A DNA stretch of 64,000 nucleotides from assembly GCA_032118015.1 (NCBI GenBank), contig JAULYE010000010.1, positions 24,611-88,610 on the forward strand, in the 5' to 3' direction. The number at the start of each line of letters is the position of its first letter. Positions within the stretch are counted from its first letter, which is position 1. Below the pieces are notes generated by a model that saw nothing but the letters and a program-made list of their open reading frames with translations, did no database searches and had not been told where the DNA came from. This document shows, piece after piece, positions 42,724 through 52,323 of the stretch. The position numbers were made by a program, and so were the translations under genes. This stretch comes from Casp-actino8 sp032118015. GTDB lineage: Bacteria; Actinomycetota; Acidimicrobiia; Acidimicrobiales; Ilumatobacteraceae.

Positions 42724-43971
42724 TCAGGCAGGGTCGATGCGCTTGAGACCACCGTCGAGCGACAGCGTGTACAACTCGCCATCGGGACCCTCAGCGAAGG
42801 ACGTCAGCACATTGCCCTTCTCGGTGATGGTCAGCCGTTGCAGTCCGTCATTGCCCATCGCATGAATCGGCCCGGTCATGTCACCAACGAGCAAGGCGCC
42901 ACGCAACTGTGGAATGTTCATTCCGTGATACACGTACCCGGCGATGATCGCGATCCAGCCTGGATGTTCGAACTGGTACAGCGGTTCGGTGAACGTCAGA
43001 TCCCGCCCGCCCGGTGAACGGCGACCAAATCCTTCCATGAAGTACCAGCCGAAATTCTGGCCACTCGTGCCGGGAGGAATGCGATTCAATTCCTCCCAAT
43101 TGTTCTCGCCGACATCGCCGATGTAGATCTCTCCGTTCGCACGGTTCAACGTGAAGCGATGCGGCTGACGCAAACCTTTGGCGAACAGCTCGGGCCGCTT
43201 GTCTGGATCGTTCACGAAGGGATTGTCCGCCGGCACCGTGTAGCCGTCGCTATCAGCGTTGGGAGTAATGCGCAGAATGCCGCCGAGCAGTGACTGATAA
43301 TCCTGTGAGGTGCGACCGGCGTTGCCGCCACCATCGCCGAAGGACGCGTACAGCGTGCCGGCATCGTCGAACACCAGCATGCCTGCTTTGTGACTGAGAC
43401 CGGGCTGTTCAGCGAACAGCACCTCACGTCGTGACGCTGGATCGGGCATGCCGTCGACGATCGCAAACGACACGATGTGGCTGTCGTTGTTCAAGTCGGT
43501 GAAGTTGAGGAACACGCGGCCGTCGATCGGGTTGACGGCGATGCCGAGCATGCCGCGCTCGGATCCGTAGACGAACGGCGACACTTCGGCCGTGAGGTCG
43601 AGCACCAGTTCCGATGTCGAGAAATCCTGCGGTGCGCGATACACGTGCCCGTCCTGGGTGATGAGGTAGAAGAACTGCGCCTTCTGACTCCAGGCCATGC
43701 CGAGGAGATGTTCGATCTGCAGCAGCGGCGTGAGAGTCAACTGCAGATCAGCGAGCTGCGCGATCGGCGGCAGGGGAATGTCCTCAGGGACGGGCAGCAC
43801 TCCCGAGGGCTCGGTCGTTGTAGTCGTTGTCTCGGGTGCTGCCGTGGTCGACGGGGCGATGGTGGTCGTCGTGAGTGCGACCGTCGTGGTCGACTCGGTG
43901 GCTGCTCCTCCACCGCATGCGGGCAATGCAAGCAACGCTGCCATGATCAAAGCGAACGGTGATCGACGCAT
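42724..43971 (-). CDS. PQQ-dependent sugar dehydrogenase-like lipoprotein
   Basis: A 415-aa lipoprotein. The signal peptide ends LALPAC, then comes a Thr-rich linker and a six-bladed propeller of the glucose/sorbosone dehydrogenase family. Markers are HKAGMLVFDDAGTLYASFGDGGG, GLRQPHRFTLNRANGEIYIGDVG (each seen in shorter parts), NWEELN, GQNFGWYFMEG and a late YVYHGMNIPQLRGALLVGD. Family members oxidise aldoses using PQQ and calcium on the outer face of the membrane; several relatives lack activity. GGAGG lies 9 nt before the ATG. It is divergent from the nucleotide-sugar dehydrogenase gene. Confidence 0.8.
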   Translation of the reverse strand: MRRSPFALIMAALLALPACGGGAATESTTTVALTTTTIAPSTTAAPETTTTTTEPSGVLPVPEDIPLPPIAQLADLQLTLTPLLQIEHLLGMAWSQKAQFFYLITQDGHVYRAPQDFSTSELVLDLTAEVSPFVYGSERGMLGIAVNPIDGRVFLNFTDLNNDSHIVSFAIVDGMPDPASRREVLFAEQPGLSHKAGMLVFDDAGTLYASFGDGGGNAGRTSQDYQSLLGGILRITPNADSDGYTVPADNPFVNDPDKRPELFAKGLRQPHRFTLNRANGEIYIGDVGENNWEELNRIPPGTSGQNFGWYFMEGFGRRSPGGRDLTFTEPLYQFEHPGWIAIIAGYVYHGMNIPQLRGALLVGDMTGPIHAMGNDGLQRLTITEKGNVLTSFAEGPDGELYTLSLDGGLKRIDPA

Positions 43972-44073
43972 GTTCTGTGCCTCCAGGTGTTGTCGACACT
44001 GTACTTCGGGCCCAAGATGACACCTCTAGGCTGAGCGCTGGAGTCGATGGGTGGGTCGACGAAAGGGGAGAAC

Positions 44074-45372
44074 GTGCAGATCGAGGATGCGTTGAGCAGA
44101 ATCCGCGACCGCTCAGCTCGTGTGGCCGTGGTCGGTCAGGGCTACGTCGGCCTGCCGGTGGCAATGCGCGCTGCACATGTGGGCTTTGATGTGCTCGGCT
44201 ACGACGCGTCGCCGGAACGTGTGAAATCCCTGCAAGCCGGTTCGAGTTATATCGGCGATGTCTCCGATACCGAACTGCAGGCGGCGCTCGATCGCGGATA
44301 CACCGCGACCTCTGATCCGACCGACCTTGTGGGATTCGATGTTGCGGTGATTTCAGTGCCGACACCGCTGCGTGACGGTCTTCCCGATCTTGGCTACATC
44401 GAAGCTGCTGGCCGTGACCTGGCGGCGCATCTGCGTCCAGGAGCGTGTGTGATTCTCGAATCCACCACCTATCCAGGCACGACGACAGAACTGCTCGGCC
44501 CAATCCTGACTGAAGGAACGGGTCTTGGGCCGGACGACTTCTATCTCGGCTATTCACCCGAGCGCATCGACCCGGGCAATCGCACACATGGTCTCGTGAA
44601 CACGCCCAAGGTGGTCAGTGGTTCGACGCCTGACGGTCTCGCCGTCGTCGATACTTTCTTTTCGGCTCTCGTCGACACCACGGTGCCGGTTGGCTCGTGT
44701 GCCGAAGCCGAACTGGTGAAGTTGTTGGAGAACACGTTCCGCCACGTCAACATTGCTCTCGTCAACGAACTGGCGATGTTCGCCCGTGATCTCGATGTCG
44801 ACATCTGGCGGGCCATCGACGCTGCCTCGACCAAACCCTTCGGGTACATGCGGTTCACCCCCGGCCCGGGAGTGGGCGGTCACTGCCTGCCGATCGATCC
44901 GAGTTATCTGGCGTGGCGTGTCAAGCAGAACCTCGGGCGCACGTTCCGCTTCGTGGAATTGGCCAATGACATCAACGAGCACATGCCGGATCATGTTCAC
45001 GCTCGTGTGACGTCGCTGCTCAATCAGCACCGCCGCTCGCTCAATGGCTCGCGGGTGCTGCTTCTCGGACTCGCCTACAAACGGGCCACGAGCGACTGGC
45101 GGGAAAGTCCGTCGGTGCACGTCGCAGAACGGCTCGCGGCGAGCGGTGCCGAGGTGCGCTATTGCGATCCGTACATCCCAGATGTGAATGCTCTCGACCT
45201 CGCCCATCCTCTCGTACCGTTCAGCGAGCACGAACTCTCGTCGTGCGACATCGCAATCGTGCTTGTCGACCATCCCGAATTCGACCCGCAGGTGATTGCA
45301 GCCCATGCGTCCCTGGTGTTCGACACCAAGAACATCATGCGCAACGTGTCATTCGTCGGCGAGATTCTCTGA
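44074..45372 (+). CDS. UDP-sugar 6-dehydrogenase (UDP-GlcNAc/ManNAc type)
   Basis: A 432-aa enzyme of the nucleotide-sugar dehydrogenase family. The NAD-binding start is VAVVGQGYVGLPVA, the central YSPERIDPGN is typical of the UDP-N-acetyl-sugar branch (WecC/WbpA), and the catalytic Cys lies in GVGGHCLPIDPSYLAW. It makes a UDP-uronic acid in two NAD-dependent steps for a surface polysaccharide. The GTG at 44074 follows GGGGAG; an ATG at 44047 is an alternative, since a TAGGCT box at 44029 would give it a very short leader. The 3' end overlaps the convergent DUF4012 gene by 24 bp. Confidence 0.85.
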   Translation: MQIEDALSRIRDRSARVAVVGQGYVGLPVAMRAAHVGFDVLGYDASPERVKSLQAGSSYIGDVSDTELQAALDRGYTATSDPTDLVGFDVAVISVPTPLRDGLPDLGYIEAAGRDLAAHLRPGACVILESTTYPGTTTELLGPILTEGTGLGPDDFYLGYSPERIDPGNRTHGLVNTPKVVSGSTPDGLAVVDTFFSALVDTTVPVGSCAEAELVKLLENTFRHVNIALVNELAMFARDLDVDIWRAIDAASTKPFGYMRFTPGPGVGGHCLPIDPSYLAWRVKQNLGRTFRFVELANDINEHMPDHVHARVTSLLNQHRRSLNGSRVLLLGLAYKRATSDWRESPSVHVAERLAASGAEVRYCDPYIPDVNALDLAHPLVPFSEHELSSCDIAIVLVDHPEFDPQVIAAHASLVFDTKNIMRNVSFVGEIL

Positions 45373-47673
45373 GCCCAGCGGGAAGCGGAACGTTCCGGGC
45401 TTATCGAACGATGCAGTGAGTTGCTTTCCGTCGGGGCGCGTGTAGAGCACCTCTGCCTCGACGGGTGTGACATGGCGCGGTGTGCGCAACACGAGTGGAA
45501 CCCGCTTCGAGTCCTCATCGACGATGAGTAAGCCGAGGTATTCGACAACCAGCGTTCCCGTTTCGCCAGCTGGAATCTCGACGATCCAGTCCGCGGTCGA
45601 GTACCCGGCCTCGACGGAACGGAACGACCGAACCGGTTCCCCGTTGAATGTGGCAGAGACCACTTTCAACTTCGAGTACGACATGACCATGATGCGGTTG
45701 GTGCCGACAGGCTTGTCGATGTAATTACCGATCACGCCGTCAGGCCAGCCACTCGTCGGAGCATTGTTGGCGAGGTTCATCGTCAGCTGTGAGCGAGCCA
45801 GGCCGTCTGCTGCGACCTTCAAGTCGTAGGTCATGTCGACATCGAGAAAGAGTTCGAGTTTGTTCGCTGAGTAGTTGTTGAAGGCGATGGTGAGCGAATC
45901 CTGCAGACCCTGTTCTGGGAGTGCCCCGGCAATGTTCAAACGTTCGAATAAGGCTTGCTCTTCAGGGTTGGTGGCGTACCCCATCAGACTTCCCTCGGCA
46001 ACGAACGGTGACAGCGTGTCGACAAGATCCAGAGGATCAGGGAGCGCGCCATCGAGGAGTCGCTCGAACACCTCTTGCGTCACGTCCTTGAGGAAGTCTT
46101 TGCGGTCTGCTTCTTCTTGGTCGTTCGTGGTGCGATATTGGTCGTACAGCAGGAACTCGACGATGGTGTCGGCATTGTGGACACGGTCAGAGCCTTCGAT
46201 TTGGATCGGTCCCGTGAATTCGAGGAATGAGCCGAGAGCGAACAGGTCCATACTGAACACGCCGTCGAGTTCTTGACCACCGTTTTTGGGATACAGCTCA
46301 GCGACGACCTGGCCGACGTAGGGGAAGTGAGGCGAGGGGTTGATGAACGACCACACAGTCGGCGTCGTCCAGTTCAGGCGTCCAGCCACGATGCCTGTGC
46401 GCTTGAAGTGGTTGATGAAATCTGGTGGACCGCTCAAGGTTTGGCCGAAAGGACGAGATTGATTCAACTCCCGGGTACGTCCAGTACGTGTCAGTTCGAT
46501 GTCGCCATTGTCGACCACGATTTCGGCCCAATTGCCCATGAATCCGCCACTACCGCGGGCTTCGGCCGGTGTGGTGAACAAGAAAAAGTAACGGCGTGGG
46601 GCATCAGCGCCCAGCATGGCTGGCGCGAGTCGCAAAGTCTCTTGGGCATTGACGGCAGCGGTGAGTTGCCCATCGACTTCGTTGCCGACATCGTCGAGTT
46701 GGGCAGCCACTGGTCCGAGCAGCCAGTCCGAATCGGCATCAGCGATCACCGTCTGCATGTTCTGCAGTGCACTGAGTAGTCGATCTGCAGATGCGGTGAC
46801 CGTTTCGATTTCTTGCACGTTGATGCGGCCGTCCTGAGGTTTCAGCTTGCGCAGGTCGAGACCCTCGAGCTCGTCCACGATCGAGTCGATGAGATCTGTG
46901 GCGCCTCCAGACAACGTCATCAACGTCGATCGGTGCTGGGCGATCACGGGAACAATGCGCGCCGGCTGATTCCAGGGAGCGTTCATCCGGCTCTCGATGG
47001 TCGACAGATCCTGTGCTGCCTCGCGCAACATAATCGTTGCTTCGTCGATGTCTCCGTCGTTGACGAGGTCGACTCCCTTTCTCAGATTGTCGACTGCATC
47101 GATGAGATGACCGCGTGCACTCAGTGCACTTGCTCCGAATCCGACAGTGGCAACGACCATCAAGCCAACAGCTGCTCCACTCGTGAACAGGACCATTCGT
47201 CGTTCGGCGCGCGGGAGGGCTCGTATGCCAGAGACGAGTAGTGCGGACGTGATAGCGAGAGCCACCAGAGCGGACAAGCCGAAAAAGGCGCGCATTTCAG
47301 AACGTATGAGAACGTTGAGAATCATGCCGGCAGTGACACCGGCAATCGCGCTGAGTGTGACATCGGAGTTCTTCTCCCGAGTACCAACGAGTGCACCGAG
47401 CACGAGTGCGATCAGAGCGATGGCGATCAGCCAGGCATTCCAGGCGACGAGCGCAGAGATCACAGCGGCCCCGGTCAGCGTTCTCCATGAGGCTTTCGCC
47501 GCCACCCACGTCACGAAGGCAACACCGAAACCGATGACGACTGTGTCGAAGAGCCCACTTCCAGTGGGGCTGGCACCGCTGAAAACCGCCACGACACCGG
47601 CGAGGGCAGCCACGATGGCAAGGGAGATGTCCCGGCCGTGAAACACCAGTGGGCGGATGGTCAGGCCAGGCAT
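45349..47673 (-). CDS. DUF4012-domain membrane protein
   Basis: A 774-aa protein. The first about 190 residues contain several hydrophobic helices, followed by a helical region and a DUF4012 domain. Its hallmark, FFLFTTPAEARGSGGFMGN (given here as PAEARGSGGFMGN), lies near residue 370, and the protein ends in beta-rich domains (GETGTLVVEYLGLL). DUF4012 proteins accompany exopolysaccharide genes in actinobacteria; their biochemical role is unknown. Its position between a UDP-sugar dehydrogenase and the Pgl-like genes agrees with a part in glycan export or attachment. Confidence 0.8.
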   Translation of the reverse strand: MPGLTIRPLVFHGRDISLAIVAALAGVVAVFSGASPTGSGLFDTVVIGFGVAFVTWVAAKASWRTLTGAAVISALVAWNAWLIAIALIALVLGALVGTREKNSDVTLSAIAGVTAGMILNVLIRSEMRAFFGLSALVALAITSALLVSGIRALPRAERRMVLFTSGAAVGLMVVATVGFGASALSARGHLIDAVDNLRKGVDLVNDGDIDEATIMLREAAQDLSTIESRMNAPWNQPARIVPVIAQHRSTLMTLSGGATDLIDSIVDELEGLDLRKLKPQDGRINVQEIETVTASADRLLSALQNMQTVIADADSDWLLGPVAAQLDDVGNEVDGQLTAAVNAQETLRLAPAMLGADAPRRYFFLFTTPAEARGSGGFMGNWAEIVVDNGDIELTRTGRTRELNQSRPFGQTLSGPPDFINHFKRTGIVAGRLNWTTPTVWSFINPSPHFPYVGQVVAELYPKNGGQELDGVFSMDLFALGSFLEFTGPIQIEGSDRVHNADTIVEFLLYDQYRTTNDQEEADRKDFLKDVTQEVFERLLDGALPDPLDLVDTLSPFVAEGSLMGYATNPEEQALFERLNIAGALPEQGLQDSLTIAFNNYSANKLELFLDVDMTYDLKVAADGLARSQLTMNLANNAPTSGWPDGVIGNYIDKPVGTNRIMVMSYSKLKVVSATFNGEPVRSFRSVEAGYSTADWIVEIPAGETGTLVVEYLGLLIVDEDSKRVPLVLRTPRHVTPVEAEVLYTRPDGKQLTASFDKPGTFRFPLGSENLADE

Positions 47674-47913
47674 GCGAGACGGACTCTAGCCCCAGGCTTT
47701 TTGAGGCACCGGTCGTTCCCGCTGTTCACACTGTTTGTCATATCTATGTGAGGCATTTCGTGCTTCTGACAGAAATGATGCAGTCGAGGTACAGATGAGC
47801 GCCGCTGCTGTTGTCTGGGTGGTCACATGCGGTGTCTACTCTGGGTCGAGTCGAAGGCGCCGTCGGCGTCCGTCAGCCCTGTTGTCGGCCAATGCACTTG
47901 GGAAAGAGTGGTC

Positions 47914-49683
47914 ATGAAATTCGTGCGACGAGCACTTCCAATCTTTCACTTCATCGCCGATGGTGCGTCGTGGGGTATCGGGATTCTGCTCGTGTCCTTG
48001 CTCCACAGCGACGATGGATCCTCGCGTTTTTCGGCCGCCGAGAAGTGGGGCATGTTCGGAGTCACTCTGGCTGCTCTCATCATCGCCGGGACCATTGGCG
48101 GGTTGTATCGCTCACGGTGGCGGTACGGATCCTTCGACGAAGTCATCGCACTCGGTGGGACGATGACTGTTGTCGGGATCGTCGAAGCGTTGTTCGCGGT
48201 GTTTGTCATAGACGCTCCCACCCTGGTGCCGCTGACCGCCTATCTGCTTGCGATGTCCTTCAGTGTCGGTGGCCGATCGGCATGGCGATTGTGGAGAAGC
48301 AGATCGCGCAGCGCCAAAGCAGTGGAGCCACTGGTGGTGATCGGCGCTGGCGAAGCCGGAGAAGATGTCGTGCGATCCTTGATCCATGATCGCAGCGCCC
48401 GATTTCGTCCTGTCGCCTTCGTCGACGACGACCCACTCAAGGCGAACTTGAGGATCAACGGAGTTCCAGTACTGGGAACGACCGATCAACTGTCAGTTGT
48501 GGCCCAGCGGGTCGGTGCCACCACGGCGTTGTTGGCGATCGCCGACGCATCGAGTGATCTGCGTACACGTGTCGCCTCCGTTGCCACATTGGAACTTCTG
48601 ACGATTCGTCCTCAACACGACCGATTTCGCAGAGTCAATGGCCAACGGCTGGAGCGGTTCACCGAAGAGGACCTACTCGGCAGGGCACAGGTCGACATCG
48701 ACGTGGACGCGGTGCAAGCATTCGTGCGCAACAAGAGCGTCCTGGTCACCGGTGCAGGCGGGTCGATCGGCTCGGAACTGTGTCGTCAGCTCTCTGCTTT
48801 TGGTGCACAGCGGGTGATCATGCTCGATCGAGACGAATCAGGTCTGCATGCGACATTGCTGTCGATGACGGGCTCTGGGCAACTCGACGATCCGCGTCTC
48901 GTGCTCGCTGACGTCCGAGACATCGATCGACTGCGTGAAGTCTTCGCTGAACACCGTCCCAATGTCGTGTTCCACTCGGCTGCTCTCAAACACGTGTCCC
49001 TTCTCGAAAGGGCTCCTGAAGAAGCCTGGAAGACCAATGTCGTCGGTACTCACAACGTCCTCACAGTTGCCAAGGAGTTCGATGTCGAGTCGCTGGTGAA
49101 CATCAGCACCGACAAGGCCGCCGATCCGACGAGCGTGCTCGGCTGGTCGAAACGGCTGACGGAGCGGCTGACTGCTGCAGTGGCCGAGGAAGTTCAACAG
49201 CGGGATGCTGGACAGGCAGTCGACAGACGTTTCGTGTCCGTGCGATTCGGCAACGTACTCGGCTCGCGCGGATCGGTGCTGACGACGTTTCGAGAGCAGA
49301 TCGAACGCGGTGGGCCCTTGCGCGTCAGCCATCCCGATGTCAGTCGGTTCTTCATGACGATCAACGAAGCAGCCAAGTTCAGTATCTACGCTGGAGCGAT
49401 CGGACGCTGCGGCGAGGTGCTGATCCTCGACATGGGTCGACCTGTCAAGATTGCTGATCTGGCTGGTCTGTTGGCGCGAGGCCGCACGCCGCCGATCCCG
49501 ATCGAATTCACTGGCCTACGACCAGGGGAGAAGCTGCACGAAACATTGTGGGGACGAGGTGAAGAGGATCGACGAGACATCCACCCGCTCGTGAGTCATG
49601 TCCACGCCCGCTCTTTGGGATGGGAGACCTGTGAAGAGATGTATCTGCGCCATGGCATCCACTTCGATCCCGAAACATCGTGA
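47914..49683 (+). CDS. Membrane nucleotide-sugar 4,6-dehydratase (PglF/WbpM-like)
   Basis: A 589-aa protein. Four hydrophobic helices (residues about 10-125) are followed by a CoA-binding-like domain (VVIGAGEAGEDVVRSL, about 148) and the dehydratase domain with VTGAGGSIGSELCRQL (about 275-290) and the catalytic TDKA segment (STDKAADPTSVLGWSKR). The catalytic Met of Campylobacter PglF is Leu here. Length and layout match PglF. It would convert UDP-GlcNAc to the 4-keto-6-deoxy sugar, the first step towards bacillosamine-type sugars. The ATG at 47914 has GGGAAAGAG upstream and starts just before the first helix. The aminotransferase gene follows. Confidence 0.85.
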   Translation: MKFVRRALPIFHFIADGASWGIGILLVSLLHSDDGSSRFSAAEKWGMFGVTLAALIIAGTIGGLYRSRWRYGSFDEVIALGGTMTVVGIVEALFAVFVIDAPTLVPLTAYLLAMSFSVGGRSAWRLWRSRSRSAKAVEPLVVIGAGEAGEDVVRSLIHDRSARFRPVAFVDDDPLKANLRINGVPVLGTTDQLSVVAQRVGATTALLAIADASSDLRTRVASVATLELLTIRPQHDRFRRVNGQRLERFTEEDLLGRAQVDIDVDAVQAFVRNKSVLVTGAGGSIGSELCRQLSAFGAQRVIMLDRDESGLHATLLSMTGSGQLDDPRLVLADVRDIDRLREVFAEHRPNVVFHSAALKHVSLLERAPEEAWKTNVVGTHNVLTVAKEFDVESLVNISTDKAADPTSVLGWSKRLTERLTAAVAEEVQQRDAGQAVDRRFVSVRFGNVLGSRGSVLTTFREQIERGGPLRVSHPDVSRFFMTINEAAKFSIYAGAIGRCGEVLILDMGRPVKIADLAGLLARGRTPPIPIEFTGLRPGEKLHETLWGRGEEDRRDIHPLVSHVHARSLGWETCEEMYLRHGIHFDPETS

Positions 49684-49874
49684 CGGTCGAACTTTCTGGA
49701 GAATGTCAAGATGTTGCATATTCGTGATTCCTGGCCACATTTGGGACGGATTGTCCTTGCACTGATCGGTTCGGAACCGTATGTTCAATCCATGGCGTCG
49801 GTCCTGGTGTTGGGCGTCCGTTTCGAAATCGTGTGGGGATCGTCTGCGACCACAGATTCGGTGATGGTCGGGCG

Positions 49875-50990
49875 ATGACACGCACCTATCTCTCGAGCCC
49901 GGACGTGGGCAATGAAGAACGCGAAGCCCTGCTCGCAGCCTTCGATTCGGGATGGATCGCTCCCGCAGGTCCGGACATCGATGCATTCGAAACCGAGATG
50001 GCCGCTTTCACAGGGTGGCCTGGAGCTGTGGCCGTGTCGAGTGGAACGTCGGCACTGCACTTGGCTTTGTTGAGTTGCGGTGTTGGTCCCGGAGACCTCG
50101 TCTTCGTTTCGACGTTCACCTTCGTTGCCACCGTGAATGCCATCACGTACTGCCGAGCAGAGCCGATCCTGATCGACTCGACGCTCGAATCATGGAACAT
50201 GTCGCCGGAGGTTCTCGACATGGCGGTGCAGTGGTGTATCGAAGGTGGCAAGAAGCCCAAGGCTGTCGTGATGGTCGATCTGTACGGTCAGTGCGCCGAT
50301 GCCGATGCGATCCGAGACGTGTGCTGGAAGCACAACATGGCACTCATCGAGGACGCTGCTGAAGCGGTGGGGTCGACGTACAAGGGAAGACCGGCCGGGA
50401 CGCTCGGTGATGTTGGCGTTTTTTCGTTCAACGGCAACAAGATCATGACCACGTCGGGCGGAGGCATGGTGTTGACCCCGACCAAACCCTTGGCCGACAG
50501 CGTGCGCTACCTGGCAACGCAAGCGCGACAGCCGGTGGTGCATTACGAGCACAACGACATCGGGTACAACTACCGCATGTCGAACCTGCTCGCTGCTGTC
50601 GGGCGGGTGCAGTTACGACGTCTTGGGCAGATGATCGAACGTCGTCGGGACATCAACGCACGGTATCGATCGGCATTGCAAGACGTCCTCGGTATTCGCT
50701 TCATGCCCGTTCCCGAGTGGTCCGGATGGAACGGTTGGTTGACCTGTGCGCTGTTCGAAGATTTCGACATTCGTGACCGAGTCATTGCCGCCTTGGCAGC
50801 CCATGACATCGAGAGCCGACCGTTGTGGAAGCCGATGCACACCCAACCGATCTACGAAGGTGCGACAGCTTTCGTGGACGGCACAGCGGAGTATCTCTTC
50901 GAGCAGGGTCTGTGCCTTCCCAGTTCGAGTGTGCTCAGTGACGCTCAGATCGATGACGTCATCGATGTGGTGCAGACTCTTCTCCAGTGA
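49875..50990 (+). CDS. DegT/DnrJ-family sugar aminotransferase (PglE-like)
   Basis: A 371-aa PLP enzyme. The start TYLSSPDVGNEEREALLAAFDSGWIAPAGP (given as LSSPDVGNEE and GWIAPAGP) is typical of PglE/PseC-type UDP-4-keto-sugar transaminases. EDAAEAVGSTYKG holds the PLP phosphate region, and the Schiff-base Lys is in FSFNGNKIMTTSGGG. It would aminate the 4-keto product of the preceding dehydratase. The ATG at 49875 is chosen over earlier codons on homology. The last 32 bp overlap the convergent sugar-transferase gene. Confidence 0.85.
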   Translation: MTRTYLSSPDVGNEEREALLAAFDSGWIAPAGPDIDAFETEMAAFTGWPGAVAVSSGTSALHLALLSCGVGPGDLVFVSTFTFVATVNAITYCRAEPILIDSTLESWNMSPEVLDMAVQWCIEGGKKPKAVVMVDLYGQCADADAIRDVCWKHNMALIEDAAEAVGSTYKGRPAGTLGDVGVFSFNGNKIMTTSGGGMVLTPTKPLADSVRYLATQARQPVVHYEHNDIGYNYRMSNLLAAVGRVQLRRLGQMIERRRDINARYRSALQDVLGIRFMPVPEWSGWNGWLTCALFEDFDIRDRVIAALAAHDIESRPLWKPMHTQPIYEGATAFVDGTAEYLFEQGLCLPSSSVLSDAQIDDVIDVVQTLLQ

Positions 50991-51603
50991 ATTCGGGCAT
51001 CGTCGCATGACCTGTGGCTGAGATACCGCGGCCGGTCAGAACCATCGTGACGGTGGAGAACAAGATGCGCATGTCGAGTGCCCATGATGCGGTGCGGACG
51101 TACTCGACATCGGATGCGAGTTTCGATGGCCACGCTCCTGCATTGCGCCATGTCACTTGGCTGAGACCGGTGAGTCCTGGTTTGGCGAGTTGCCGTCGCT
51201 GTTGGTCACCGGTGTAGAGCGGTGTGTAGGTAGTAGGCAGGGGGCGGGGTCCGATGATGCTCATCTCACCGCGCAGGACGTTCCAGATCTGGGGCAGTTC
51301 ATCGAAGCTGAGTCGCCGCAAGATGGCACCGAAGCGAGTGATGCGGATTTGATCAGGTGCCAATGAGCCGTTTTGGAGACGCGTCTCGCGCATCGTGCGC
51401 AATTTGAAGACGACGAACGACTCGCCATGATGGCCTGCTCGTTCTTGGCGAAGAATGGCCGGTCCGCGCGATGAGGCGCGGATCACCATCGAACACACGA
51501 TGATGATCGGTGTCGCGATCACCAAACTCGCAACCCCGATCACGATGTCCATTGTTCGCTTGAAAGAGGAATCGAGCCAGGGGCTGGGCTTCACATCGCC
51601 CAT
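50959..51603 (-). CDS. Undecaprenyl-phosphate sugar-1-phosphate transferase (PglC-like)
   Basis: A 214-aa monotopic phosphoglycosyl transferase. One re-entrant hydrophobic helix near the N-terminus (residues about 17-43: MDIVIGVASLVIATPIIIV) is followed by the family's KLRTMRE, the conserved LRRLSFDELPQIWNVLRGEMSIIGPRP (given as SFDELPQIWNV and MSIIGPRP) and a KPGLTGLSQVTWR end. The catalytic Asp-Glu pair is in SFDELPQ. It transfers a sugar phosphate to the lipid carrier. Length matches PglC (about 200 residues) rather than the long WbaP type. It is divergent from the acetyltransferase gene. Confidence 0.88.
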   Translation of the reverse strand: MGDVKPSPWLDSSFKRTMDIVIGVASLVIATPIIIVCSMVIRASSRGPAILRQERAGHHGESFVVFKLRTMRETRLQNGSLAPDQIRITRFGAILRRLSFDELPQIWNVLRGEMSIIGPRPLPTTYTPLYTGDQQRRQLAKPGLTGLSQVTWRNAGAWPSKLASDVEYVRTASWALDMRILFSTVTMVLTGRGISATGHATMPEFTGEESAPHR

Positions 51604-51638
51604 TCTGCTTCATGCTCGAGCCACATGAGGGTGACCAC

Positions 51639-51644
51639 TAGGGT
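51639..51644 (+). promoter_or_regulatory. -10 box TAGGGT, leaderless start
   Basis: TAGGGT is followed by 7 nt and then GTG at 51652, which favours this start over the ATG two codons later. Confidence 0.5.
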
Positions 51645-51651
51645 TCGTGGC

Positions 51652-52260
51652 GTGTCGATGTACATCTACGGTGCAGGAGGATTCGGACGCGAAGTTGCGA
51701 TCTGCGCTCGGTCCCTTGGTCTCGACGTGGCCTCTTTCGTCGATGACACCGTGCATGGTCCCATTCTTGGTGTCGAGGTGTGTCGTGCCGAGGACGTCCC
51801 ACACGGAGTGACGATGATCGTGGCCATTGCCGATCCGGATATTCGTCGCACTCTGGTCGACACCATGACCTCTCGTGACGTGCGCTGGGGAGCCGTCATC
51901 GATGCCTCGACGACCTGGCAGGAGGAGTGCAGCGTGGGTGTCGGAACTGTGATCCTACCCAAGGTGCACGTATCAGTGGCCACGGTGCTCGGCGATCACG
52001 TGCATCTCAACTACGGGGTGACGATCGGTCACGATTCGAACATCGGATCGATGACGACGGTTCTTCCCGGGGCCCACATTGCCGGATCGGTCACTATTGG
52101 TCGAGGTGTCGTGGTTGGTTCCGGCGCAGTGATTCTGCAGGGTCTGCATATCGGCGAGGGTGCTGTGATCGGAGCTGGGGCAGTGGTGACCCGCGATGTT
52201 CCCCCATCCGCGACGGTGGTCGGAGTGCCGGCTCGTCCATTCGAGTCACACGGACACTGA
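51652..52260 (+). CDS. Sugar O/N-acetyltransferase (PglD-like, left-handed beta-helix)
   Basis: A 202-aa protein. An N-terminal Rossmann-like domain starts MYIYGAGGFGREVA, as in PglD, and is followed by hexapeptide repeats (VHLNYGVTIGHDSNIGSMTTVLPGA read in parts: HLNYGVTIGHD, IGEGAVIGAGAVVTRDVP). The catalytic His is expected in the GHD segment. It would acetylate the 4-amino group formed by the aminotransferase, finishing a diacetylated sugar. The GTG at 51652 is preferred because of promoter spacing; the ATG at 51658 is an alternative. Confidence 0.85.
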   Translation: MSMYIYGAGGFGREVAICARSLGLDVASFVDDTVHGPILGVEVCRAEDVPHGVTMIVAIADPDIRRTLVDTMTSRDVRWGAVIDASTTWQEECSVGVGTVILPKVHVSVATVLGDHVHLNYGVTIGHDSNIGSMTTVLPGAHIAGSVTIGRGVVVGSGAVILQGLHIGEGAVIGAGAVVTRDVPPSATVVGVPARPFESHGH

Positions 52261-52311
52261 AACGGCATATGCGTCCCCGAGCTCTGATCGGGCTCAGGCG
52301 TGGCCACTGCG

Positions 52312-52317
52312 TAACCT
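52312..52317 (+). promoter_or_regulatory. -10 box TAACCT, leaderless start of the epimerase gene
   Basis: TAACCT is followed by 6 nt and the ATG at 52324, with no ribosome binding site. Confidence 0.55.
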
Positions 52318-52323
52318 GACCGC